DNA from: Oribacterium sp. C9
GTDB taxonomy: Bacteria > Bacillota > Clostridia > Lachnospirales > Lachnospiraceae
Assembly (NCBI RefSeq): GCF_002007235.1
Contig: NZ_MUHW01000020.1
Span: 19,133 to 83,132, forward strand
Length of the DNA stretch: 64,000 nt
Direction of reading: 5' to 3'
Positions 9,186-15,636 of this stretch are shown piece by piece (the first letter of the stretch is position 1; each line of letters begins with the position of its first letter). The notes below the pieces were generated by a model. The model was not told the DNA's origin. It did not search any database and saw nothing but the letters and a program-made list of their open reading frames with translations. The position numbers and the translations under genes are program-made.

Positions 9186-9215
9186 TCCTCCACTTTTGTG
9201 CAGGCACAAGTGGAG
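9186..9215 (+). repeat. Inverted repeat without T-tract
   Basis: TCCTCCACTT pairs with AAGTGGAGGA, with an inner GTGC/GCAC. It lies between the preceding terminator and the tRNA-Leu promoter. No T-run follows, so its role is unknown. Confidence 0.5.
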
Positions 9216-9257
9216 GAAGACTTTATGACACTTATATCAAAAAAAATAAATTTGTGC

Positions 9258-9286
9258 TTGCCAAACCATTTTCATCGTGCTAATAT
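9258..9286 (+). promoter_or_regulatory. Promoter for tRNA-Leu
   Basis: TTGCCA and TAATAT are separated by 17 bases. The -10 ends 12 bases before the mature tRNA. Confidence 0.7.
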
Positions 9287-9298
9287 ACTTCTTGTCGC

Positions 9299-9382
9299 GC
9301 GGAGGTGCTGAAATTGGCAGACAGGCAAGACTAAGGATCTTGTGTCCGGTAGGACGTGTGGGTTCAAGTCCCATCCTCCGCA
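9299..9382 (+). tRNA. tRNA-Leu (anticodon AAG)
   Basis: The acceptor arms GCGGAGG/CCTCCGC pair and the discriminator is A73. The anticodon stem CAAGA/TCTTG encloses loop CTAAGGA, giving anticodon AAG at 9333-9335. A class II variable arm (TGTCCGGTAGGACG) and the T-loop TTCAAGT are present. Bases 34-36 are A-A-G, so A34 is probably read unmodified or as inosine on CUN codons. No CCA is encoded. Confidence 0.92.
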
Positions 9383-9387
9383 TGAAT

Positions 9388-9422
9388 AACCCTTGAAAAC
9401 TTTTGTTTTCGAGGGTTTTTTG
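9388..9422 (+). terminator. Terminator of tRNA-Leu
   Basis: AACCCTTGAAAAC pairs with GTTTTCGAGGGTT (one wobble), ending in a T-run. Confidence 0.88.
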
Positions 9423-9453
9423 TTTAACAGGAAATGTGAAAGGGAATATAATT

Positions 9454-10209
9454 ATGTCAAATCAATTTTCCAGAACCCGGCTTTTATTGGGTGCTGATGC
9501 CATGGAAAAGCTGAAGAATTCGAGAGTTGCTGTATTCGGCATAGGCGGAGTAGGCGGCTATGTCTGCGAGGCTCTCGTCAGAAGCGGTGTGGGACATTTT
9601 GATCTGATCGACGATGACAAAGTGTGTCTTTCAAATCTTAACAGGCAGATAATAGCTACGAGAAAGACTATCGGAAAATATAAGACTGAGGTCATGAAGG
9701 AACGCATGCTGGATATCAATCCAGATGTGGAAGTGAATGTACATAATTGCTTTTTCCTGCCTGAAAACGCGGATGAATTCCCTTTTGAAGAGTACGACTA
9801 TGTTGTGGATGCCGTTGATACAGTCACCGCAAAAATAGAGCTCGTAATGAAGTGCAGGGAAAAAGGTGTACCCATCATCAGTTCGATGGGCGCCGGAAAC
9901 AAGCTGGATCCAAGTGCATTCAAGGTTGCAGACATATATAAGACAAATGTATGTCCCCTGGCTAAGGTCATGAGGCATGAACTCAAAAAACGTGGTGTCA
10001 GGAAGCTCAAGGTTGTATACTCTGAAGAAAAGGCACTTAAGCCTATGGTAGATCTGTCTGCAAATTGTGAAAGTGACAGCACCTTAGATCCTGCAGCAGA
10101 GTCAAAAGCCGCGAAGCGAAGAGCTATTCCCGGAAGCGTAGCTTTTGTTCCATCCGTAGCAGGTCTTATCATAGCAGGTGAGGTAGTGAAGGATCTGGTA
10201 AAAATCTGA
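9454..10209 (+). CDS. tcdA: tRNA threonylcarbamoyladenosine dehydratase
   Basis: This E1-like/ThiF-fold enzyme cyclises t6A37 of ANN-decoding tRNAs to ct6A in an ATP-dependent step. The nucleotide loop is GIGGVGGYVCEALVRSG near residues 30-46. LIDDDKVCLSNLNRQ and the DAVDTVTAK segment are typical of the family, and the chain of 251 residues matches TcdA rather than MoeB or ThiF. The late segment CPLAKVMRHELKKRGV is a TcdA-type feature. The start is the ATG at 9454 with GAAAGGGA upstream; the open frame also runs upstream through the tRNA terminator, which is not plausible as coding. It stands alone after tRNA-Leu. Confidence 0.9.
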   Translation: MSNQFSRTRLLLGADAMEKLKNSRVAVFGIGGVGGYVCEALVRSGVGHFDLIDDDKVCLSNLNRQIIATRKTIGKYKTEVMKERMLDINPDVEVNVHNCFFLPENADEFPFEEYDYVVDAVDTVTAKIELVMKCREKGVPIISSMGAGNKLDPSAFKVADIYKTNVCPLAKVMRHELKKRGVRKLKVVYSEEKALKPMVDLSANCESDSTLDPAAESKAAKRRAIPGSVAFVPSVAGLIIAGEVVKDLVKI

Positions 10210-10244
10210 TTTAGGAGATTGAGATCGAAAAATATTTTTTACTA

Positions 10245-10336
10245 ATGACCCTTGGAGGCAAAGTTTGAAAGTAAACTTTCAAACTTAATTGGTGGGTCAT
10301 ATACGAATCCGAGCAAGCTCGATTCTTGCATGACCC
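10245..10336 (+). promoter_or_regulatory. Leader with two competing stems before the SDR gene
   Basis: ATGACCC occurs at 10245-10251 and again at 10330-10336, and its complement GGGTCAT lies between them at 10294-10300. Pairing with the first copy encloses a perfect 12-bp palindromic hairpin (10261-10286). Pairing with the second encloses GAATCCGAGC/GCTCGATTC. The second copy ends 2 bases before the GGAGG used by the next gene, so pairing there could affect translation. This is sequence-visible; function is inference. Confidence 0.5.
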
Positions 10337-10350
10337 ATGGAGGTAAAATC

Positions 10351-11136
10351 ATGAAGGTAGCGGTAATTACAGGAGCAACTTCAGGAATGGGACGCCGTAT
10401 GGCGATAGAGCTGAATGATCAGATTCCCAATATTCAGGAATTCTGGCTTTTCGGGCGTCGTATGGACAGACTATCGGAATTGGAGCGTATTCTCTCAAAA
10501 CCATGCAGACTTTTTGCGGAGGATCTTCTCACAGATGATTTCCTTGCCAACTATGAAAAGACATTGTCCAAGGAAAGACCTGAGATAGTATTTCTGGTAA
10601 ATGCTGCAGGCTTCGGAAAAATCGGTGCCATCAAGGCTCTGACTCTCGAAGATCAGCTCGGCATGGTCGACCTCAATGTAAGGGTCCTCACGGGCATCTG
10701 CAGGCTGAGTCTTCCTTATATGGCAGCTCACTCGAGAATCATCAATTTTGCTTCCGCCGCTGCATTTCTGGCTCAGCCTTCTTTTGCGGTTTATGCCGCA
10801 AGCAAGAGCTATGTGCTCAGTTTTTCCAGAAGTCTGAACGAAGAGCTTCTCGGCACAGATTGTTTCGCTACAGCAGTATGTCCCGGTCCTGTAAAGACCG
10901 AATTCTTTGACATAGCAGAGACCACAGGAAAGATACCTTTCTACAAGTATCTTTTTATGGCCGATCCTGAAAAAGTCTGTCATAAAGCACTGGTAGACAG
11001 CATCACAAAAAACGATATGTCGGTTTACGGTACAGGCATGAAGGTATTTATGATATTCGCAAAGCTGATGCCCACAAAGCTCATTTTCCTGATGATGCGT
11101 TGCTTGAACTTTTTCGGTAAACCCAATAACACTTAG
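10351..11136 (+). CDS. Short-chain dehydrogenase/reductase
   Basis: This SDR-family NAD(P)-dependent oxidoreductase has 261 residues. The glycine motif TGATSGMG at residues 7-14 binds the cofactor. LVNAAGFG is the structural NAG-type motif, and the catalytic set is visible as Ser (NFASAAAF) with YAASKSY, where Tyr and Lys are spaced by three residues. PGPVKTEF follows. The substrate is unknown. The start at the ATG (10351) is set by GGAGG at 10339-10343. The frame stays open upstream to a TTG at 10252, but that stretch is occupied by inverted repeats. The C-terminal region contains a hydrophobic helix, as in DltE/YqjQ-like SDRs. Confidence 0.85.
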   Translation: MKVAVITGATSGMGRRMAIELNDQIPNIQEFWLFGRRMDRLSELERILSKPCRLFAEDLLTDDFLANYEKTLSKERPEIVFLVNAAGFGKIGAIKALTLEDQLGMVDLNVRVLTGICRLSLPYMAAHSRIINFASAAAFLAQPSFAVYAASKSYVLSFSRSLNEELLGTDCFATAVCPGPVKTEFFDIAETTGKIPFYKYLFMADPEKVCHKALVDSITKNDMSVYGTGMKVFMIFAKLMPTKLIFLMMRCLNFFGKPNNT

Positions 11137-11171
11137 GTAAATTCAACTCACTTTGAAAGCGAGATCAGATT

Positions 11172-12275
11172 TTGAAAGAATTAAACATTTCCATGAATGA
11201 AGCGGGTCAGCGTCTCGACAAGCTGCTCCATAAGTATCTTTCCAATGCCAGTACCATCTTCATTTATAAAATGCTGCGTAAGAAAAACATAGTTTTAAAT
11301 GATAAAAAGGCTGAAGGAAAGGAAATGCTGAAGGACGGAGACATCGTAAAGATCTACTTTTCCGATGAGACTCTGGAAAAGATGACCGGTGGAGCTTCTT
11401 CCGGAAGTATTCATCAGGGCAGCTTAAATCAAAAAGCAGGTTCACTCTCAAAAGGTGATCCTTCACATAAAGCCACAGAAAAAAGAAGCGGAAACACAAC
11501 TGAGAAAAAATCCGACAGAAAAAATGCTTCTCACGAAAAAAGTGAAAAGCTCCTGATTGATCTAAAGAAGCATATCATCCATGAGGATTCTCACCTTCTG
11601 GTCATCGATAAGCCATCAGGCTGGCTCAGTCAGCAGGACGAGCCCGGAAGCATCTCCGTTAACGAGCTCTGCCTCATGTATCTCATGGAAAAAGGAGAGC
11701 TCACAGAAGAGCAGCTTCGTACCTTTAAACCCGGGATCGCAAACCGCCTGGACAGAAACACCTCGGGACTGCTTCTTTTCGGAAAGACCTTGCCTGCTCT
11801 TCAGAGCCTCGCAGAGGTACTTCGTGAAAGAACCGTTGAGAAGTACTATATCGCCGTTGTCAGCGGAAGCATCCGGGAGTCAAAGACCATACAAGGCTAT
11901 CTTTCAAAGGACTCAAAGCAAAATAAGGTCATAATCAGAAAAGAAAAGTTCGATGATGCCTCAGAGATCCACACAGCCTACACTCCACTAAAGAACGGTG
12001 ACGGCTTCACTGTACTGAAGGTTCATCTCATCACCGGAAAAACCCATCAGATACGTGCTCATCTTGCGTCTATCGGTCATCCGATAATAGGAGATCCGAA
12101 GTACGGATCTGTGAAAGACAACAAACGCTATAAAACCACAGCCGGTGTGACACATCAGCTCCTTCATTCATGGCAGCTCACCTTCCCGGGGGATCTCGAC
12201 GGAGTACTCAGTCCCCTTGCCGGAAAGACCATCACCGCAGAGCCGCCGAAAGAATTCAGCTTTTTCCTGAATTGA
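11172..12275 (+). CDS. RluA-family 23S rRNA pseudouridine synthase
   Basis: The first 60 residues form an S4-like RNA-binding domain (GQRLDKLLHKYLSN, then KKNIVLNDKKAEG). A Ser/Lys/Gly-rich linker spans about residues 75-125. The catalytic domain carries the RluA motif NRLDRNTSGLLLF, whose Asp is the conserved nucleophile, and later GKTHQIRAHLASIGHPIIGDPKYG. RluC or RluD is the closest functional group; which uridine is modified cannot be told. The TTG start at 11172 is the longest option and an ATG lies seven codons downstream. The unusually long linker is noted separately. It is cytoplasmic and acts on rRNA during ribosome assembly. Confidence 0.88.
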   Translation: MKELNISMNEAGQRLDKLLHKYLSNASTIFIYKMLRKKNIVLNDKKAEGKEMLKDGDIVKIYFSDETLEKMTGGASSGSIHQGSLNQKAGSLSKGDPSHKATEKRSGNTTEKKSDRKNASHEKSEKLLIDLKKHIIHEDSHLLVIDKPSGWLSQQDEPGSISVNELCLMYLMEKGELTEEQLRTFKPGIANRLDRNTSGLLLFGKTLPALQSLAEVLRERTVEKYYIAVVSGSIRESKTIQGYLSKDSKQNKVIIRKEKFDDASEIHTAYTPLKNGDGFTVLKVHLITGKTHQIRAHLASIGHPIIGDPKYGSVKDNKRYKTTAGVTHQLLHSWQLTFPGDLDGVLSPLAGKTITAEPPKEFSFFLN

Positions 12276-12338
12276 TGTTTTATCTTCGTCTTATTCATCA
12301 AGCTATACAGTTTTTTTATCCAGTAAATAAAACCGATC

Positions 12339-12457
12339 CATAACCGCTGCCGGACATAATTCCTGATACTTCTCAGATCATTTCCGACAGCGGTATTTTT
12401 ATGGTCGTTTTTAAGACCATACCATTTTTCTCCCCTTTATGATATGTTCTAAAGGGT
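12339..12457 (+). other. Intergenic hairpins between the RluA-type gene and yifB
   Basis: Three hairpins lie in the 209-bp spacer. ACCGCTG/CAGCGGT with a T-rich tail (12339-12397) is a plausible terminator. TATGGTC/GACCATA is at 12401-12422. CCCTTTA/TAAAGGG is at 12434-12457. The first probably ends the upstream transcript; the others are in the yifB leader. Confidence 0.4.
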
Positions 12458-12484
12458 TATAAACATTCCTCCGAGAGAGGTTAT

Positions 12485-14113
12485 ATGTTAGCAAAAATTC
12501 ATAGTGCCGGTCTGTCCGGCATGGACGGCTTTCTCGTCACAGTGGAAGTGGACGAGAGCGACGGACTTCCGAAATCTGTCATTGTCGGCAATGTTTCCGC
12601 ATCTGTGCGGGAATCTCTGGAACGCTGTCAGGTGGCGCTCCGCAATGTAAACATTAACATCCCCCCGAAAAGGCTCACCATAAACCTGGCTCCTGCGGAT
12701 CGTCGTAAGGACGGGACCCACTATGATCTCGCCATAGTGACAGGGATACTTAGATCCATATTTCTGGATAATGCCTCCTTCATCGACGATTATGGCTTCG
12801 TTGGAGAGCTCGGACTCGACGGAAAAGTGCGTCACGTAAACGGGATCCTCCCCATGGTGACTGAAATGAAACGTGCCGGGCTCAGTGGGGCGGTGGTGCC
12901 TGAACCGGATATTCAGGAAGCACTGGTGGTGGAAGGAATGGACATCATAGGCGTCGAAGATCTTCCTGACCTCTGCCGCATCCTCGAAAATGAAGCTTCC
13001 TTCATGAGATTTCCCCGGGAACAGCCTGTGGTATCCGTCCATCACGAGTCTTACAATGTTGACTTTTCGGATATTCATGGCCAGTCCTTTTCTATACGGG
13101 CAGCTTTAATCGCTGCTGCAGGAGGTCACAACCTTCTTTTATCCGGCGTTGCAGGCTCAGGGAAGACCATGATAGCAAGGCGCATCCCCACTATACTTCC
13201 GGAGCTCTCAAGGGAAGAAAATATCGAGATCACCAAAATATATTCTATAGCAGGACTTCTTCCCGAAGGCTCGGCTCTTATGAACCGGCGTCCCTTCAGG
13301 ACACCTCACCACACCATCACCACACCTGCTCTCGTCGGAGGTTCCTCCGGTTCAGGTGTGATCCCCGGAGAGATAGCATTGGCATCACGGGGAGTACTTT
13401 TTCTTGACGAATTACCCCTTTTTTCAAAAGCCTCCATAGAAGCACTGCGCCAGCCTCTGGAGGAAAAGCAGGTAACCATAAACAGACTGAACGGAAGCTT
13501 CAGATATCCTGCAAACTGTATGCTGGTAGCCGCAATGAACCCATGCCCCTGCGGATACTATCCCGACAGGAGCAAGTGCCATTGCACCGAAAGCCAGATA
13601 CGGCATTATCAGCGGGGCATCTCGAAGCCCATACTCGAACGTATAGACCTTTGTGTCGAGGCGTCCCCCATCAGTTTCAGAGAAGCCACCGGCAGTGATG
13701 CGGGCACAAGCTCCGGGGAGCTGAGAAAAAAGGTACATAAAGCAAGGGAAGTCCAGCGGATGCGTTTTAAAGACTGCGGGCATCTTCTGGTGAATGCAGA
13801 TATGAGCGCCAAAGACATCGAACATTTCTGTCCTTTGAGCGACAGAAGCAGAAGTTTCATCGAAAAGATCTTCGAGATGAAATCCATGTCCATGAGGACC
13901 TTTCATAAGGTTCTTAAAGTATCCCGTACCATAGCTGATCTGGAGGATGCGCAGGAGATAAACATTAGCCACCTAAGTGAAGCGGTGAGCTACAGAGGGC
14001 TCGAGGACCAGCTGTATGGAAACAGAGAAAATTTCACACCGGAAGGATACCACAGAAAATGCAATGGTCCCGAAGAAAAGCTGTGTAAAAATCAGGAGGA
14101 TCTTGCCATATGA
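12485..14113 (+). CDS. comM: YifB/ComM family AAA+ ATPase
   Basis: A magnesium-chelatase-like AAA+ protein of 542 residues. The N-terminal S5-like domain spans about residues 1-165. Walker A is GVAGSGKTMIARRIP near 222, Walker B is GVLFLDELPLF near 304, and a cysteine-rich NPCPCGYYPDRSKCHC segment follows near 350. In naturally competent species ComM is a hexameric branch-migration helicase that helps integrate transforming DNA. Its 4-base overlap with dprA, another transformation factor, supports a DNA-uptake or recombination role. The start ATG at 12485 follows CCGAGAGAGG. Note that in many Firmicutes this pair is kept without proven competence. Confidence 0.9.
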   Translation: MLAKIHSAGLSGMDGFLVTVEVDESDGLPKSVIVGNVSASVRESLERCQVALRNVNINIPPKRLTINLAPADRRKDGTHYDLAIVTGILRSIFLDNASFIDDYGFVGELGLDGKVRHVNGILPMVTEMKRAGLSGAVVPEPDIQEALVVEGMDIIGVEDLPDLCRILENEASFMRFPREQPVVSVHHESYNVDFSDIHGQSFSIRAALIAAAGGHNLLLSGVAGSGKTMIARRIPTILPELSREENIEITKIYSIAGLLPEGSALMNRRPFRTPHHTITTPALVGGSSGSGVIPGEIALASRGVLFLDELPLFSKASIEALRQPLEEKQVTINRLNGSFRYPANCMLVAAMNPCPCGYYPDRSKCHCTESQIRHYQRGISKPILERIDLCVEASPISFREATGSDAGTSSGELRKKVHKAREVQRMRFKDCGHLLVNADMSAKDIEHFCPLSDRSRSFIEKIFEMKSMSMRTFHKVLKVSRTIADLEDAQEINISHLSEAVSYRGLEDQLYGNRENFTPEGYHRKCNGPEEKLCKNQEDLAI

Positions 14114-15009
14114 CTATTCAGGATATAAGCCTCAGAAAAGAAATACGGGAGCTGACACCTCTTCATGAGGACTATCCTGAGAGGCTTAGGATGATCCCGA
14201 ACCCTCCCTCCACACTTTATGTGAGAGGGAAACTCCCTCCCGATAATGTCCCCACCGTAGCCATCATCGGTTCCCGGGAGGCCACTCCCTACGGCACTGA
14301 GGTGGCTGAGACCTTCGGAAGGATGCTTGCCGAAAAGGGGATAGGCATCATCAGCGGCATGGCTGCAGGAGCGGACAGCGCCGGACAATGGGGCGCTATA
14401 AAAGGGGGAGGCAAGACCTATGCTGTCCTCGGATGCGGGTTAAACATCTGTTATCCCGCAAGAAACTACAGACTCTATGATGAGATACTGAGGAACGATG
14501 GTGGTCTCATATCTGAAGTTCCTCTGGATTCCCCGCCTCTTGCAAGGCAGTTCGCTTCGAGAAACAGGATAATCTCAGCTCTTTCCGACGCCGTAATAGT
14601 CATAGAAGCGAGGGAACGGTCAGGAACCTTCATAACCGTAAATGCAGCTCTGGATCAGGGAAAGCAGGTCTTTGCTGTCCCAGGGCGACTGAACGATCCT
14701 CTGTCCAAAGGCTGTCTTCAGCTCATAAAAGATGGTGCCGAGATACTCACATCCCCGGAGGATATACTTGAGTTTCTTCATCTAAAAGAAAACGGTGAAC
14801 AGCTCATGATGGAGAAGGATAGTTCCATGCTCACTCCGGGTCAGAAAAGTGTATTACAGTCTCTCGAAAGCGATGCACTCCATCTCGATGTACTCACGAA
14901 AAAGACCGGACTTCCTGTGCAGGAGCTAACTGCCATGCTCCTTGAACTTGAGATACTGGGCTTTGCGGAATGCACGAAGACCGGCTTCTACCGGAGAAAA
15001 AGCTACTGA
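14110..15009 (+). CDS. dprA: DNA-processing protein DprA
   Basis: A Rossmann-like DprA/Smf protein that loads RecA onto incoming single-stranded DNA. Recognisable blocks are AIIGSREATPYG, GIISGMAAGADSAG, YAVLGCGLNICYPARN and the ISEVPLDSPPLARQFASRNRI region, followed by VVIEARERSGTF. The last 60 residues form a small winged-helix-like C-terminal domain. At 299 residues it is shorter than the usual 350-370 because it lacks the N-terminal SAM/HhH region. The start codon overlaps the yifB/comM stop as ATGA, so the two are translationally coupled. Confidence 0.92.
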   Translation: MTIQDISLRKEIRELTPLHEDYPERLRMIPNPPSTLYVRGKLPPDNVPTVAIIGSREATPYGTEVAETFGRMLAEKGIGIISGMAAGADSAGQWGAIKGGGKTYAVLGCGLNICYPARNYRLYDEILRNDGGLISEVPLDSPPLARQFASRNRIISALSDAVIVIEARERSGTFITVNAALDQGKQVFAVPGRLNDPLSKGCLQLIKDGAEILTSPEDILEFLHLKENGEQLMMEKDSSMLTPGQKSVLQSLESDALHLDVLTKKTGLPVQELTAMLLELEILGFAECTKTGFYRRKSY

Positions 15010-15091
15010 CACGGCTTTGTCAACTTGCACATATCTGCTGTTTACACATTACGAACTTCACATATTCCGCTGTCGCATATTCCAAAACGTA

Positions 15092-15120
15092 TTGACAAAA
15101 CTTACGTAAGGAAATAGAAT
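15092..15120 (+). promoter_or_regulatory. Promoter of the thrS T-box transcript
   Basis: TTGACA, 17 bases, then TAGAAT is a near-consensus sigma-A promoter. Transcription would start near 15127, upstream of T-box Stem I. Confidence 0.85.
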
Positions 15121-15126
15121 AATGCC

Positions 15127-15390
15127 GTCTAAAAATTTATGTCTTTTTTAAGACAGCTGTAAATCGTTGAAGAGGACAGTAGCTTTTTTATTTCACTTCA
15201 GAGAGGAGCCGGTAGGTGCGAGGCTTTGTGATGGTAAAAGTGAAGACCACCTCCGAGAGGTCCTTAATCGGATCCGTTGATCACGTTACAATCATCAAAA
15301 GTGGTTGCTGCACAAGTGCAGCAGCAATTTGGGTGGAACCGCGAGATATCGTCCCAATCTGTGACCTACGTCATGGATTGGGACTTTTTT
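15127..15390 (+). promoter_or_regulatory. T-box riboswitch (threonine specifier) with terminator
   Basis: The Stem I landmarks are present: AGTA at 15178-15181, distal-loop GGTAGGTGCGAGG, and a specifier region GTGAAGACCACC in which ACC (15246-15248) is a threonine codon. The antiterminator core TTTGGGTGGAACCGCG carries the TGGA bulge (15334-15337) that pairs with the uncharged tRNA 3' end. The intrinsic terminator is GTCCCAATC/GATTGGGAC (15351-15384) with six T. Uncharged tRNA-Thr should favour read-through into thrS. The terminator hairpin lies about 250 bases before thrS, and structured element E1 occupies that space. Confidence 0.93.
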
Positions 15391-15393
15391 AAT

Positions 15394-15574
15394 GTATAAA
15401 GCCCAGTCGCAAAGAATATGTAAGCTGAATGCTTGCATTCAAGATTACATATTCTTTAGCGACGCTAACAAGTATGAGCAAAAAAGCTGCTCGAGCGAAG
15501 TGAGAGAAGCGATTTGCGAATGCTTGTAGGATTGCGAGAGTGTGCAACACGAAGCAATCCGTAGGGCTTTATAC
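15394..15574 (+). repeat. Structured intergenic element, copy E1
   Basis: The outer arms GTATAAAGCCC (15394-15404) and GGGCTTTATAC (15564-15574) are perfect complements. Inside are three hairpins. Hairpin 1 is about 25 bp (15406-15463) with tetraloop CTTG closed by G-C. Hairpin 2 is 15468-15482 with 15513-15527, pairing through a tandem G-A/A-G step. Hairpin 3 is GGATTGC/GCAATCC (15529-15560). The same layout recurs at 42,238 and 47,060. It lies between the T-box terminator and thrS and contains no open frame. Confidence 0.7.
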
Positions 15575-15584
15575 CCTCACATAA

Positions 15585-15613
15585 CCAAAAAAGCTTCCCC
15601 AAAGGGCTTTTTA
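15585..15613 (+). other. Weak hairpin before the thrS Shine-Dalgarno
   Basis: AAAAAGCTTCCCC and GGGCTTTTT can pair imperfectly and are followed by ACATTTT. It might be a minor attenuator. I see nothing else between E1 and thrS. Confidence 0.3.
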
Positions 15614-15636
15614 CATTTTACAAAGGGAGAACCAAA

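Noticed and set aside
10252..10350. Longer SDR start at TTG 10252
   Set aside because: This stretch is made of inverted repeats and has no SDR homology; GGAGG at 10339-10343 fits the ATG at 10351.
15394..15574. Idea that E1 is a CRISPR repeat or a simple terminator
   Set aside because: There are no regularly spaced direct repeats with spacers, and the T-tract needed for a terminator is missing at the outer stem.
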